Shown piece after piece: positions 13,045 to 24,734 of a stretch of DNA of 64,000 nucleotides. The notes beneath the pieces were generated by a model that saw only the letters and a list, made by a program, of their open reading frames with translations, was not told the DNA's origin and did no database searches. The DNA lies in NCBI GenBank assembly GCA_017311315.1, contig CM029617.1, forward strand, positions 17,014,620 to 17,078,619, written 5' to 3'. This stretch comes from Dendrocalamus latiflorus. Taxonomy: Eukaryota > Streptophyta > Magnoliopsida > Poales > Poaceae. Every line of letters starts with the position of its first letter. Within the stretch, counting starts at the first letter, position 1. A program made the position numbers and the translations under genes.

Positions 13045-13222
13045 CAGGGGTAGATCTAGGATTGTCACGCCCCAGGCTAGAGAGGGTCTAAGGTCACTAT
13101 TACCTTAGTTAGAAGGGAAAGTTGCATACTTAGCTTACTTGGATTTATCTAGACTTTGCACTGATAAATATCGCATGCTTTGGGCTAGAGCCTATGCTGC
13201 CTAGGGTGTGGATCCGCCCCTG
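13045..13222. mobile_element. hAT-type MITE
   Basis: The termini are CAGGGGTAGATC on the left and GATCCGCCCCTG on the right, an imperfect inverted repeat of the CAGGGGCGGA class. An 8-bp duplication with one mismatch flanks it: GCCGCAAG (13037-13044) and GGCGCAAG (13223-13230). At 178 bp it has no coding capacity. Confidence 0.8.
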
Positions 13223-13230
13223 GGCGCAAG

Positions 13231-14704
13231 GCCGACCTTCGCCTCGACCCTCGTCGTGCTCGTCATATGCCGCATCCTTAGCTTCGGTGCCACGCTTTGT
13301 CGAGCTTCACTACGACTATGGCTCTAGTTGCCCCTTCACCGCCATGCTTAGCCTGTGCTGGACCCTCGGCGTTGCCACCAAACCCAGCCGAGCTTCGTTG
13401 TGGCCTACATTGCACCATCAACCCTATCACCATACCACACCTACATTGCCGCCATCATGTCACGCCATTTGCAGCCAATTTGACCCACGTTGGGATAAGG
13501 GAGGAGGGTTTGCTCGACAACAACGAACATGGTTGACCTGGTGGCCGCAGTGTTTGCTATACCTCCTACGGTGGTGGCGAGTGAAGCCCGTCAATATGTA
13601 AAGAAAGATTTGGCAAACACACCATTCTTCAATAATCCAGGAATTATGTAGCTATGGAGATGCATCATAAGCATCGTCCTGGGAGATATGGTGAACATGA
13701 AAGTTACAGAATGCAGTTTAACTCTGCCAAAAAAGAAGGAAAACAAAAATGTGATAATAAACATCCAATACTACATATATTTCTATCAAAGCTATGATTC
13801 TTAATTTCTACCAAAGCTATGATATTTACTTCAAAGGGTGCTACATTGTACTACATATATTTACACCAACATACGATAGATTTTTCTCTCTTTATAGAGA
13901 TGTCAGCTCATGTTTAAAAACAGGTTTGGAAAAGGCAACATTTTATCCATTAGTATTCTGAAGTCGAAATTAGAAAAATCCAAACTTTGCAATGTCAAAG
14001 TTGAAATAAGGTCTACTTGAGCTATTTGACATTTCTCAAGTCTGAAATGCAGAAATTATGTGTATAATTAGGTTTACTTCAGCTAAGAATTATTCTTCGA
14101 CACTTGAGTTTTTAACTTCTGATTGTAATAATTTATACAAGGTCGTCTACCGCTTAAGCATACCTTCAAAGTGGTTACTTAGAATGTTACCACAAAGAAT
14201 ACTCTCATGGCACACTATCAATATCAATTTATAATTATAATCTTCGATGTACCCATACAATAAAAAAAAAGCAAATAAGACCACTGATAATAGCTTTTGT
14301 GGTGCAGAATCAATTTAGGACCTTTTTATCTTCCTATCACTTCAACCAAAAATACCATCCGATTATTGATTCTTACAATGCCCTATCCCCCAAAGAAAAG
14401 ACAAAATCACCTAAAATATTGGAAAAGACAAAACAAAAGCATAAAGTATAAACTAAGCCTGCACTTAAAGTGTAAGTACTAAACAAAGCAAGGACCTCCT
14501 CGCAAAAACACACCATTAAACCCCATCTCCTCGTCCTGTCTCCCTTTCCTCTTCCCCACCCGCAAATCACAAGCGCAGCAGCAAGCAACAGCCGCACCGA
14601 GCCAAGAAACCTCGAACCCACCTCTCCTCTTCTCAAGAAACCTCTCAGGAAGCCAAGATTTCCCTAGCACGTGATTCTGTAATGCTTGTCGTGCTGCGCT
14701 AGGC
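13231..14704. other. upstream region of the Aux/IAA gene
   Basis: No gene was recognised. The proximal part is AT-rich to about 14480 and then CT-rich, as expected for a 5' leader. A weak TATA-like string (AAGTATAAACTAAG) lies near 14446-14459. The TGTC auxin-response core is too common here to assign. Confidence 0.35.
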
Positions 14705-17700
14705 ATGACGCCGCCACTGGAGCGGGACTACATCGGGCTGTCGCCGGCGGCGGCGGCGGCCACGGAGCTGCGCCTGGGGCTGCCGGGCACGGAGGAGCCT
14801 GAGGCGGCGGGCGGTGGAGCGATGGCGGGCGCATCGCTGACGCTGGAGCTGCTGCCCAAGGGCGGGGCGAAGCGCGGGTTCGCGGACGCCATCGTGGGAG
14901 GCCCCGCCGGGCAACGGCGGGAGGCGGCGGGGAGCAAGGCGGCGGCTGCGGAGGAGGAGGAGGAGGAGAAGAAGAAGGCGCAGGCGCCGGCGGCAAAGTA
15001 CGTGGACTCGGGCTCGAATTGTTGTGTGGGTTCGCTGGTTGGTGCCTTGGTGGTTTAAGCTCTTCTTTTTTAAAAAGTCCTTTTTTTTCTTTTTGCAAAA
15101 GTACTTTTTTATGTTCTTGTTGTTTTTGGTTGTAGTTGATTTTTACCGCCCCTTTTATTTGGGGGTGTCTGGGTTTTTTTATGTGGATTTTTATGAATTT
15201 TTGTGAAATCAATTTTGGAGCTAATTCTGGGGTTTTAAACGGAAAAAAGGTTCCTTTTTTCCTTGAGAAATGTTTTTGTTTGCAAATTGGCGTTCTCGTC
15301 GATGTTCTTTTAGGGGGTTTAGGTACTTTTGTGGGGGAAATAAAGTGATTATTTATTTGCCTCATTACTTATTTATTTTCGATACAAATTGTATCACTTA
15401 TACTGCGCTTTTCTTGAAAAAGATTTCATTCCGCGTTTCCTGATGTTTCTTCCTTTCTTTTCCTGATTTAAAATGAATCATCGTTCTGAGTTTGGCTTTT
15501 CGTGTTATCGCAAATTGCCTTTAAGTTGGCAGCTAATGTCTCGAGGACTAGGAGTAATCCCTGTTAAAAATTTCTCGTAATTAACGAAAAGAAAAAATTA
15601 ATGAAAAAACTGTCTTTGTTCTGAAAAAGTTGGAGAAGCTTTCTTCTTGTGCACGTCGTTTTTTCTGCTGTGGAAAAGAAGCAACTTTTGTGTGTCTGGT
15701 CTGCACTTGAGTGATGCCAATGTACCAGAATCGTTGCAATAAGGTAGTTAGCGAGTGCGCCAATTCACGTCGGTTTTATTCTCCCTGTTTAGCTGTTCGG
15801 CATTTCTAACCGCTCAGTACTCGGGAACTCGTAATCTGGCAAACCCTTGCGGGATTTGCGGTTGTGGTTCAAGTTTTGTTGTAATTTTAGGTATTTTGTG
15901 CCTCTCAGAGCCATGTTCAATGGATATGGTTTTTGACTGTTTGAATGTCTGTAACAGGGCACAGGTGGTAGGATGGCCACCAATCCGCAGTTACAGGAGG
16001 ACCACCATGGCGATGAACCTGCCTGCTCCGAAAAGCAACGACGACGATGAGGCGAAGCAGGCACCAGCGCCGGAGTGCCTCTATGTCAAGGTTAGCATGG
16101 ATGGGGCTCCTTACCTTAGGAAGGTGGACCTTAAGATGTACAAGAACTACAAGGAGCTCTCGCTGGCACTGGAGAAGATGTTCAGCTGCTTTACCGTCGG
16201 TGAGCTCTTGTTTCGCCCCTCGATTTTCTTTCACTAGTTGTTGTTGTGTGGTAGTATGTGCATAATTTTTCATGTTTAGTTGAATAGTTGCTTTCTGTGA
16301 ATTGTTGCTTGGACAGATATGGTCTTTACCATATAGAGGTAGATCTAGTTTCCTTTGGAGCCCAGACATTTAGCTGTGCTGCTTATTAATTAATGTGGAT
16401 TTATCGTCTTTGGCATTTTACAGACTGTTGTTCTGTAGTATAGCTGTTGCTTCAATAATTAAAGAACAAGGACCAGATATTGTGTTTGTTAAGGCCTCGT
16501 TTGGCACGGCTCCACTTCACAAGTGGAGCTGTTTTTTTGGCTTCAGCTCCACGAATAGCTCCACCGGTGGAGATGGAGCTGTTTTGGTAGACTGTTTGGC
16601 AAAACAGCTCCACCTGTTTTATCATGCATGGTTGAGAGATGTCAATTGTCCAATATACCCCTGTCTATTTGCATAGGAATGACCCGTTAAAACCGGTGGC
16701 AGATCGCGTAAATTCACGAAAGTACAAGGGCAGTGGCATGCGGGCCAGCGGATGGAGCCGGATGGAGCTACTTTTTTCAGCTCCATCTCGTACATATCTT
16801 TTGTCTCAGCACGTTTTAAGGGACTCCTTGGGTGGAGCTATTTTGTTTTACCCCGTTTGGCACAAAACGGCTCCAAACAGCTCCAAGAGCCGGTGGCGGA
16901 GCTGTGCCAAACGGGGCCTAAATAATGTGTCAATTTTCGGGATTGCCCCTTGTCCCCAATCATTAATAACCCTTGCATCATGTGTCAACCAGTGAACTAT
17001 TTCCCTGCTACTATCCTCCATGGCATGTAATGTTGTTATTTAAGTGAAGCTTTTCGCTTTGGATTGTTTTGCTTTGCTATTCTGAAACTAAAGCTATACT
17101 TGATGTGAACGGTATTATGCCATGCGGTTTGTGCTGAATTGCAGCCAGTTAGAAACGCCCTTGCTTTTGCTTGTGAGATCCATAGAAATGAGTTCACATG
17201 GTAATAACAGTATTGTCCTTTTATTTATCCATGTTAGTTACAAGCCTGAGTTGGGACTTATTTTCCATCAGACATCTGTCTGCATTAATACTATTTGCTG
17301 TTGGAAATGTTCCTGAACAGGGATTTACTTTCATATTTTGTGCTCCTTCAGGTCATAATGAATCAAATGGGAAATCGGGGAGAGATGGATTATCTGATTG
17401 CCGAATGATGGATCTTAAAAATGGGACTGAACTTGTACTCACTCATGAGGATAAGGATGGAGATTGGATGCTTGTTGGTGATGTTCCATGGGGGTGAGTA
17501 ACGCTGACACTACTAAATTTATTTACTTTTCATATATATTGATGGATTGACTTTCTTCTGGTAGGTTGCAAAGTTTAATAGACTTTATTTACTACTTGAA
17601 TTACTGAAGTGTTTCATATGTTGGTATTGAATTGAATGGTATCTGATGACTCCTCTCACTTCTAGGGAATAATTTGTCAATTTCTTTTGGTCGGCATATA

Positions 17701-18497
17701 GATTGTTGTTCCAGAAATAAATTGAAAGTGTACATGGGTGTTAATGAAAGAAATTGCAAAACAAGCTTAGAAGCATTTTGGTAATGGATACGGGGAAATC
17801 AGGACCAAAATTAGGATAACAAATGCCAAATCCCAAATCTTTTGTGCCATATGTTGGGAGTACATTTCATCTCCTCCTATAAGAGCCATGGTGTTTTAGT
17901 TTATTTCCCCTATTTGCATGGTCCGGCACAGCATTGCAATTCCTGGCCCACCGAGATGTTGCACATTCCAATGAGTTCGTGACTTGAACCAGGAACCATG
18001 TTGTCGTTAAAAAGACACCTGACTGCTAAATATGCATTTTGTTGTATTGCAGAATGTTCACGGACAGCTGTAGGAGGCTGAGGATCATGAAGGGGTCTGA
18101 TGCAGTGGGCCTTGGTAAGTACAAATAAATATGTGGTAGAACATGAAAGTATTACCTCTGTTCATGCCTTTTTCTGTGGAGGGCATAGCAGAGAAACTAC
18201 TGCTTGCAATTCTGCATAACTGCGCCTTATATATGCTTTGTGCAAAATTATCAGAGGTGCCAGTTTGCATGAACTATGTTAGGTCTGTTCCATTAACTGT
18301 GGGACCGACATATCTGGTTACCCTGGTTTTTTCATGGATCAGGAAGAGAATCTGTCTATGAGGAAGCATTTTCTCCTGTATTCAACGTAGCCAATGTGGC
18401 TCATTGTTGTTTGCGTTTATTACAAACATGTAATATAAGAATGCACTTTCGTTGTTCAGCTCCAAGAGCCACTGCGAAGAGCAAGCATCGGAACTAG
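14705..18497 (+). CDS. IAA21: Aux/IAA auxin-response transcriptional repressor, five exons
   Basis: Nuclear repressor of auxin-responsive transcription. It binds ARF transcription factors and is degraded through TIR1/AFB when auxin is present. Exons: 14705-14997, 15958-16199, 17352-17493, 18053-18114 and 18460-18497, all with GT-AG introns and phases that join cleanly, giving 258 residues. Domain I: EAR-type LRLGL at residues 22-26. KR nuclear-localisation pair at 56-57. Domain II degron VGWPPIRSYR at 102-111 (the common form has V in place of I). PB1 domain (III/IV) about 138-246, with the basic-face lysine of YVKVSMDG at 142 and the acidic OPCA stretch EDKDGDW at 211-217. The C-terminus is basic. 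All key elements look intact. Intron 2 holds a MITE. Family assignment is secure. The symbol rests on remembered rice gene order (IAA21 next to an XTH on chromosome 6); IAA17 is a close paralogue and the alternative. Confidence 0.95.
16493..16918. mobile_element. Tourist-like MITE in intron 2 of the Aux/IAA gene
   Basis: It begins GGCCTCGTTTGGCACGGCTCC... and ends ...GGAGCTGTGCCAAACGGGGCC (each terminus about 20 bp, imperfectly inverted). It is flanked by TAA on both sides (16490-16492 and 16919-16921), the 3-bp duplication of PIF/Harbinger-derived MITEs. Internal GGAGCTGTTTTG / CAAAACAGCTCC inverted repeats suggest a foldback structure. The splice sites of the host intron are untouched. Confidence 0.85.
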
Positions 18498-20192
18498 GCA
18501 AACGATGAATCCAATCTGATCCCTGCAATCAGGTCATACTCTTACCTGTAAGGCCCCGTTCTCAAAACCCCAAGGGTAGTGGACTAAAGGTGTGAGAAGG
18601 GGGTTACCTATACCTATGTGTCTATCCTCTTTGTTGTTCTTTTTTTCCGTTTGGAACAAGCATGTTATATTGGAAACATCAGTTGTGTAAGTCCCTGTAT
18701 GTCTGTCTACTTGACCGCGTGTTGTAGTTTCTGTTGTAAATTGTTGTGCTGTATGATGCAAACTGTTTTTGGAGTCCTGCTTGGTGCTTGCAACTGTCCA
18801 GGGTGAATCGATATCTGCTGTTTGTGTCTATGTCTAAAAGTAGCAATGCAAAACTTACAGAACATTTGTTCCTTGTGATGATTCCTGAAACTCTAGCGAT
18901 GCTCGAAGGTTCAGATTACTGTGCCATAATGGTTTACTTGCCTGATGATACTCATCAGCTAGCTGTGCATGCAGAACCGTCAGATGGTGATAATTCTAGT
19001 TAGAAGATCACATCAGGCTGTCATAATCTTCTCTCTGTTCGAAGGCGCTGCACTTGCTTGATTCGGTTAATGCTACTGTGCATCTCAAAACCCTACCAAG
19101 TAGTTGGTCCAGATTCCTGAGCTCCTTTTGGTGTCCGGTCATTTCTAGTCTCTATGCAGCATGCAGTGCAAGGTGGTGCAAGCCCTATTTCAATAGTAGC
19201 CTTCAATCAGTGCTTTTGTTAGTGGGGGCCTTCCATCGGTTATCCTTTTCCTGGTGCCATGATACTGTCTATGGAAAGGAGGAAGAGGCTTCCTTGCAAT
19301 CATTCATCCAGCATCAAGAAAAGAAGAGATGGAAAGGGAAAAAAAACTGATGGTTGATATGTTGCCCCAAATTTAGGCTTTTTTGCTTCTCTCTTACAGG
19401 TCTCTTGTTCTATATACATATATAATTGTACGCTACTCTGATGCTTGGCTTGTGTTTATCAAACTCATCACAGGTCATGTTATTTTGGCAGTGGCTTGGT
19501 AGTGGGCATGTGATCATGTGGTGCACTGGAATATCAATTGTTGTTCCATTCCATAAGCTGTTGCTTAATATATGGACAGGTGTCCTTTCATTCTGGAACA
19601 CAGGGAATGCTTACGCCTCCTGTCTTGCTTGTGCTGCCTCTGCTCATGCTTCTTGCATGTCGCCATTGGCTTGTAACGGGGGGAGATCGGAAAGAAAAAG
19701 AGTAGGAGAGCCTTGGCATTATTGACCTAGCTAGGATATCTTCTTCCTCTACTGGTGTGGTGTGCTGTGGTTACTCGTGGATAAAATTGACTTGTTCTGA
19801 TTCCTCAACAGCTGCATGTGGTTGCCCAACTCGAGCATCGCATTCGCATCCGCCTTTTGGCTGGTGCAGCAGCAGCGTCTGCATCGGTGCTCCTCGGGCT
19901 GTGCTTGCTGTGTAGTGTCGCTTTATGTTTGTTGCTCATGGCTAACCCTTGTTCTTGGAGCAACCTAAGCAAATCTATATATGTGCGTGCACTCACTTTT
20001 CTCTCGCTCGCCGATAGGAATCTATATGTGCGTGCACTCCTTGTTTCTCGCTAGCCGAGAGGAATTTCCCAGTAAACAATATAATTTCTAAGAATACAGC
20101 GATGTTTTATTACGCATAGTCAAAACAAATTGTTTTTCTCGGTTGTTTTTTTCCCGTTCCTAGCGAAGCATGCATGCCAGTTGGGCCCACTC
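18498..20192. other. 3' flank of the Aux/IAA gene
   Basis: The first few hundred bases are probably 3' UTR, since the T/G-rich text 18600-18790 resembles plant polyadenylation regions, but no clear AATAAA was seen. The open frames here (for example 18746-19003 and 19426-19725) lack recognisable domains and are not called. Confidence 0.4.
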
Positions 20193-20195
20193 TAA

Positions 20196-20487
20196 GGGCA
20201 TGTACAATGCAAGATGCTTATATATGAATGCTTAAAGAGAGAAAATATAGCCACATCATCAAGCACCCATGCAAAAGTTTTTCCTCCAATACAAGCATAT
20301 CTTCCGTGGGTGCTTAGATGCTATATTATCTATTAATAGATATAGTTATACACATAAGCACCTACTAAGCACCGGTGCTTATTTAAGCATCGATGCTTCA
20401 AAATAAGCACCTTATCTATCCTATGTGGCAAGAAAAATCAATTTTTCTTGCTAAGCATCTCTCTAAGCGCCTGCATTGTACATGCTC
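20196..20487. mobile_element. MITE with GGGCATGTACAATGC ends
   Basis: The left end is GGGCATGTACAATGCA and the right end, read inwards, GAGCATGTACAATGCA. TAA flanks both sides (20193-20195, 20488-20490). It is 292 bp long and internally rich in AAGCAYC/GRTGCTT motifs. The 3-bp TAA duplication and termini point to a PIF/Harbinger-type MITE. Confidence 0.85.
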
Positions 20488-20499
20488 TAAAGGGTTTAA

Positions 20500-20740
20500 G
20501 TTTCTGACTTATGGCTTAGCTAAAATTGCACTGTAACAACTATTAACTTTTTTGAATCATTCAATTAAAAGAAAATAAAAAATATTTATATCGTCATGGA
20601 CAATACAAAGGAATAATAGGAAAAAGAAAAGCCAAAGAAGTAAAAAACAAAATTAGAAGCCGATGTGTTCCAAGTGGCATTTGACTTAAATGAACCGAAC
20701 GCCAAAAAGGCCAGAAACTAAGCCATTTGGAGAGGAGCCT
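20500..20740. repeat. dispersed MITE-like repeat (second copy near 49262-49545)
   Basis: Shared features with 49262-49545 include TTGAATCATTCAATT, a GAAAA(A)TAAAAA run, the ATGGACAATACAAAGGAA block and an AAGAAAAGCCAAA block in the same order. Boundaries were not resolved because the ends are diverged. Confidence 0.55.
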
Positions 20741-20742
20741 AA

Positions 20743-21960
20743 GGGCATGTACAACGCGCGTTTCGGCGTCGTCTTCATGCTGTCAACTTTGCAAAAAGAA
20801 CCCCGCCGGGTGCAAGAGACAGCGAGGTCGTCGTCTCGTGAAAGGACGACCCCGGCTCGTGCTCCCACGCCAATAGACACCTTCGCCGCGCCTTGTACGA
20901 GCCGTCGACTCCAAGCGCCGGCGCCGCAGATCCGCTGCGCGCGCATTGATGTCCCCACGTGGACTAGCGCGGGAAGGTGAGGACCGGTCCGGCGAGACCG
21001 GTGGTGCGCGGCGGAGGCTCCAGCAGGCCGGCAGCGGAGGCTCCAGCGGGCACGGCATCGTGCGTGGCGGCCGGGTGCGCGACGGATGCTCCAGCTGGCC
21101 GACGTCGTGCATGGCAGCCGGGAGCGTGGCGGAGGCTCCAGCAGGCCGACGGCGGAGGCTCCAGCGGGCTCGGCACCGAGCGTGGCGGCCAGATGCGCGA
21201 CGGATGCTCAGCGGGCCGGCGGCGGAGGCTCCAGCGGGCACAGCTGAGCAGCTGCGTGGCGAGGTGCTAGAAAGCGGCGGAGCTTAAGCGGCGGCCGAAC
21301 GGCGGCAAGCTGCTGAAGCAGGCAGCCGGGCTGCTTGCTGCCTCTACACCTGACTGAACCCGAGTTCAGTCACAAACTGCTCTGTTCCCTCCCTTTTTTT
21401 CTCATGATTTCGTGTATAGACAACTGAATCGATCTCAAGATTTATTGTTCATGGTTCATAGTTAAATCCATGGATTTACTTTAGCTTAGCATCATCACCG
21501 TGGCAGCTAATCCCTTTATTTTGGCTAGTAGTTTAGCATCATCAGTCATCACAATGACTTGTTACCAACTTACCAGTAGTTTAGCTTAACATCCACATCT
21601 TCTGAATATTACCTGTTGTAGATCTTGCCCTGCTGCCATTCAGTGTAGTCTGTTTTTTGTCATGCCTATATGTTATTTTGCATTTTATATATAAATATAT
21701 TAATATATCATTTACATTGATGGTTCCAAAAAATATTATAACCATGATCATTTTATTTTTTGCTTGATCTTTTTGTATCAACAAGCAACACAATGATGTA
21801 CATGAATAATATTCACGCTCGATCATGGCTACATGTAAGTATTAAACAGTTAGTAGACAGTCAAATAGGCAGTCCATTGTACACGCTGTCTATTTAACCG
21901 TCTGCGTGTGCTGTGACATCATCATACAGACAGCAAACTGTCTGTGAGTTGTACATGCCC
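20743..21960. mobile_element. 1.2-kb TIR element carrying a GC-rich tandem insert
   Basis: The left end is GGGCATGTACAACGC and the right end reads inwards GGGCATGTACAACTC. TAA lies directly outside both ends (20740-20742, 21961-21963). The termini match those of the 292-bp MITE just upstream. The interior is a composite: a GC-rich block at 20800-21290 with a roughly 118-bp tandem duplication, then AT-rich sequence. No transposase was found, so it is non-autonomous. Confidence 0.8.
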
Positions 21961-21963
21961 TAA

Positions 21964-22514
21964 GGTACTACGATTTCATGGGGCAGATTTAAGGCAAGGG
22001 AAGGCGCGCGGGTGGCAAAGTTTGTTCCAACTGCAATCAGGCGGGTTTGATTCAGCTCAGGCCTTTCGTTTTATATATGGCGTTACAGTAGCTTACTTTT
22101 AAATGATGTGTTTTTTCAAAGCGGGGTCTATAAGTTGATTGTAGTACACACTGTATCGACTTTAACTATATCGGTCAAAATCTCGTATAACTGTCTTTCC
22201 CTTTGTTATCTCTTTCACGAACAATTAAAATTTAAAAACCATAATCTATAGTTTGAAAGAAACGACCGATGCTACTTTAGCCGCGATGATTGCAGCAAGA
22301 ACATCTGCATGATGAGGTGATACAACCATAATATCTTTTACGTGAATTTTTGTTGCACACATGCACATCTGATTGCTTTTGTTGGTTTCCGTTTCGGTGT
22401 CCAAGTAACCAAAGCCCATCGATCCATGACTCCATGAGCTTCGCACAGGAAGAGAGCGTGCAAATTGTTGAAAAGTAATCTTGCCAAGTAACATCGATGA
22501 GTGCAAGAATTAGA
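21964..22514. other. intergenic, possible old MITE
   Basis: 22050-22260 shares a layout with 6890-7110 and 11925-12125. Nothing else was recognised. Confidence 0.35.
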
Positions 22515-23170
22515 TCACATTGATGGCTATCTATCAGGACATCTCAAAGAAGATGCTCTTTCTACTAATTGAAAAGGAGAATGTCAAGAATACGCGGAAG
22601 GTATTGAAAATGATGCATCTTGACACTAATCGTGTGAAGGAAGCAAAGGTGTAAACTCTCAAGATCGAGTTCGAGATGCTGCGTATAAAGGAAGCAGAGT
22701 CAATCAATGACTTCGCTATCTGGTTGACAACCATCATCAACAAGATTCGGGCCCTGGCGAGAAGATCGAAGAGTTATACGATGTGAAGAAATCCCTTTGT
22801 GCCGTCTCCTCAAAGTTTTTTCAATTGCCTCGATCATAGAGCAAATTAAAGATTTGAAGACAATGACCATGTAGGAGGTCATCGGTTGTTTTAAGGCGTA
22901 TGATGAACGCATGCACGAAGCAGTGACAATGGCGATGAACTGATCCTGTTGACCCGTACCGAGTGGGAGGCCTAATCATCGAAGCACGAAGGCAAGGACA
23001 CCTTTAGCAGTGGTGGCCGAGGCTTTAGGAATCAGAAGTTTGATAAGGCAAAAGTAAGATGCTATAATTGTAATGATTATGGACACTTTGTTTCGAAATG
23101 CTGCAAGCCGAAGGAGGAGAAAGCGCTTCCTGCTAAAGTTCTCAATGATAATGAACAGACCCTGTTGTGA
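22515..23170 (+). pseudogene. decayed Ty1/copia gag (UBN2-type) fragment
   Basis: Read across two frames, it encodes a copia capsid-like helical segment (22530-22780, including ESINDFAIWLTTIINKIRAL) and, at 23048-23110, a CCHC zinc knuckle with spacing C-x2-C-x4-H-x4-C (CYNCNDYGHFVSKC). Several stop codons and at least two frame changes break it. No LTR was seen on either side, so it is an isolated remnant. Confidence 0.7.
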
Positions 23171-23572
23171 TGATGCTGAGTCCAAATCGGGGTGGATGAT
23201 GGCCAAAATAACTCTAGATATATTCCCACATGTCCCACCAAACAAGAACACCAAAGAAATCGAGGTAAAAATAGCTGGATTACGGAATCACTCGAAGAGG
23301 CAAAAAAAGCAAAAACCGGGCAACTTCAAGAACTTAGCAACCAGGTGTCTAGATGGATAGGAATTGATTTTTAGGGCTCATCTCTATCTCTTACATGATC
23401 TTGGTATAGCAAGATCAAGAAAGGAAGAGAGAAGATTAAAATCAACCAAATCAAAAGCAAAATCAACTAACACAAGATGGATCCATGCGAGATGAACGAA
23501 GATTAATATATTATTACTTGAATATTAAGGTTTTACAGTTACTCCACCTAGAGGACAAGAAAGCATACCACA

Positions 23573-23951
23573 TGTCGAGACCCGAATATGTAAATCCAGA
23601 CTCTCCTGTGTAACCCGCACTGGTCCAGGATCATGCTAGTGCACACAGTATAAACAAAGATGAAATATCAACCAAATCACAATTTACTAAGAAAAGACTC
23701 AAATATTATTAATAATTATCATAGTATGACCTTATGGCCAAGCTTATAATTAATAGCCTAAAGGCTTAAGAAACTTGCAGCAGAAAAACAGAAATAAGCA
23801 TAGTAGCCACTCGACCTGCTCACAGGCAATCGACTAGGGAGCGAAGTCCTACTCCGTGAAGTCATCGAAGTATCCTCCTTCTGGTACCACCTGCTGATCT
23901 GGTACTTCTTCCTCAACTGAGCAAATATGGATAAAGCCGTGAGTACATAGA
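23573..23951 (-). mobile_element. end fragment of a gypsy-type LTR, minus orientation
   Basis: It starts (plus-strand reading) TGTCGAGACCCGAATATG, which matches the inverted end of the LTR ending CGGATCTCGACA at 53761. The text GACTCAAATATTATTAAT...CCTTATGGCCAAGCTTA is the reverse of the corresponding part there. It is cut off at 23951 by the next LTR, so it looks like the host of that insertion. Confidence 0.55.
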
Positions 23952-24360
23952 TGTCGGACCCGGATTTTTCAATCCAAATCCACTGTGTTTTATTGCACTA
24001 CTCCCTGGATCAGTAGATAGTGCACACAGTAACATTGCTGAATCATACACATACATCGCAAAATATTACATGCCATAAATGTCTTTTCCCATATTGGGCG
24101 ATAGTTCACATAGAAGCCACATTGGCTAACAGTTACATCACATTAAAGCAGCGGAATAGTAGCAAAAGTGAAACCATTACCATAAGCAAGTGACCGGAGG
24201 GTAATTGTGTTCCATGCATATTACCCAAGATTGGATAATATATATGCACACAATCTCCATCTAGTCCTCTTGTCTATGTTTCAAAATACGTAATAAGCGT
24301 CCTAGTTGTTGTCGTTGCCTCCTCCTGCATTTGTAGGAGCCTCTTCATGCTCATAGTGCT

Positions 24361-24685
24361 TGTAACATCCTGAATTTTTAAATTCGAAAATACTAAGCCT
24401 TGAGTTATTTTGTCAAAGATTATATTTGAGTTTGGATTTTCATGGTGTTCTTAAATTTTGATTGAGCTCCCAAAAGTTAAAGAAATTCAAGAAAGACCAA
24501 AACCAAAATCAATATTAGTAATGTGATACATGGGAATATGTAAATAAAGGAAACTCAAAACTTTAAATTCGAATCTGAAAAGATGATCCAGTATAAGGGG
24601 AGAGTTTTAATTAAGCATAAAATCCTATCCATGAAAATAATGGTATGAATAGCAAAGGGGCAAACAAATTAAGGAGGTCAACATT

Positions 24686-24734
<49 letters not shown>

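Noticed and set aside
14664..15365. 233-codon minus-strand frame opposite the Aux/IAA first exon
   Set aside because: Shadow of a GC-rich exon plus intron; proline-rich and without recognisable features.
20783..21241. 152-codon minus-strand frame
   Set aside because: Lies in the GC-rich tandem insert, open in several frames, no domain.
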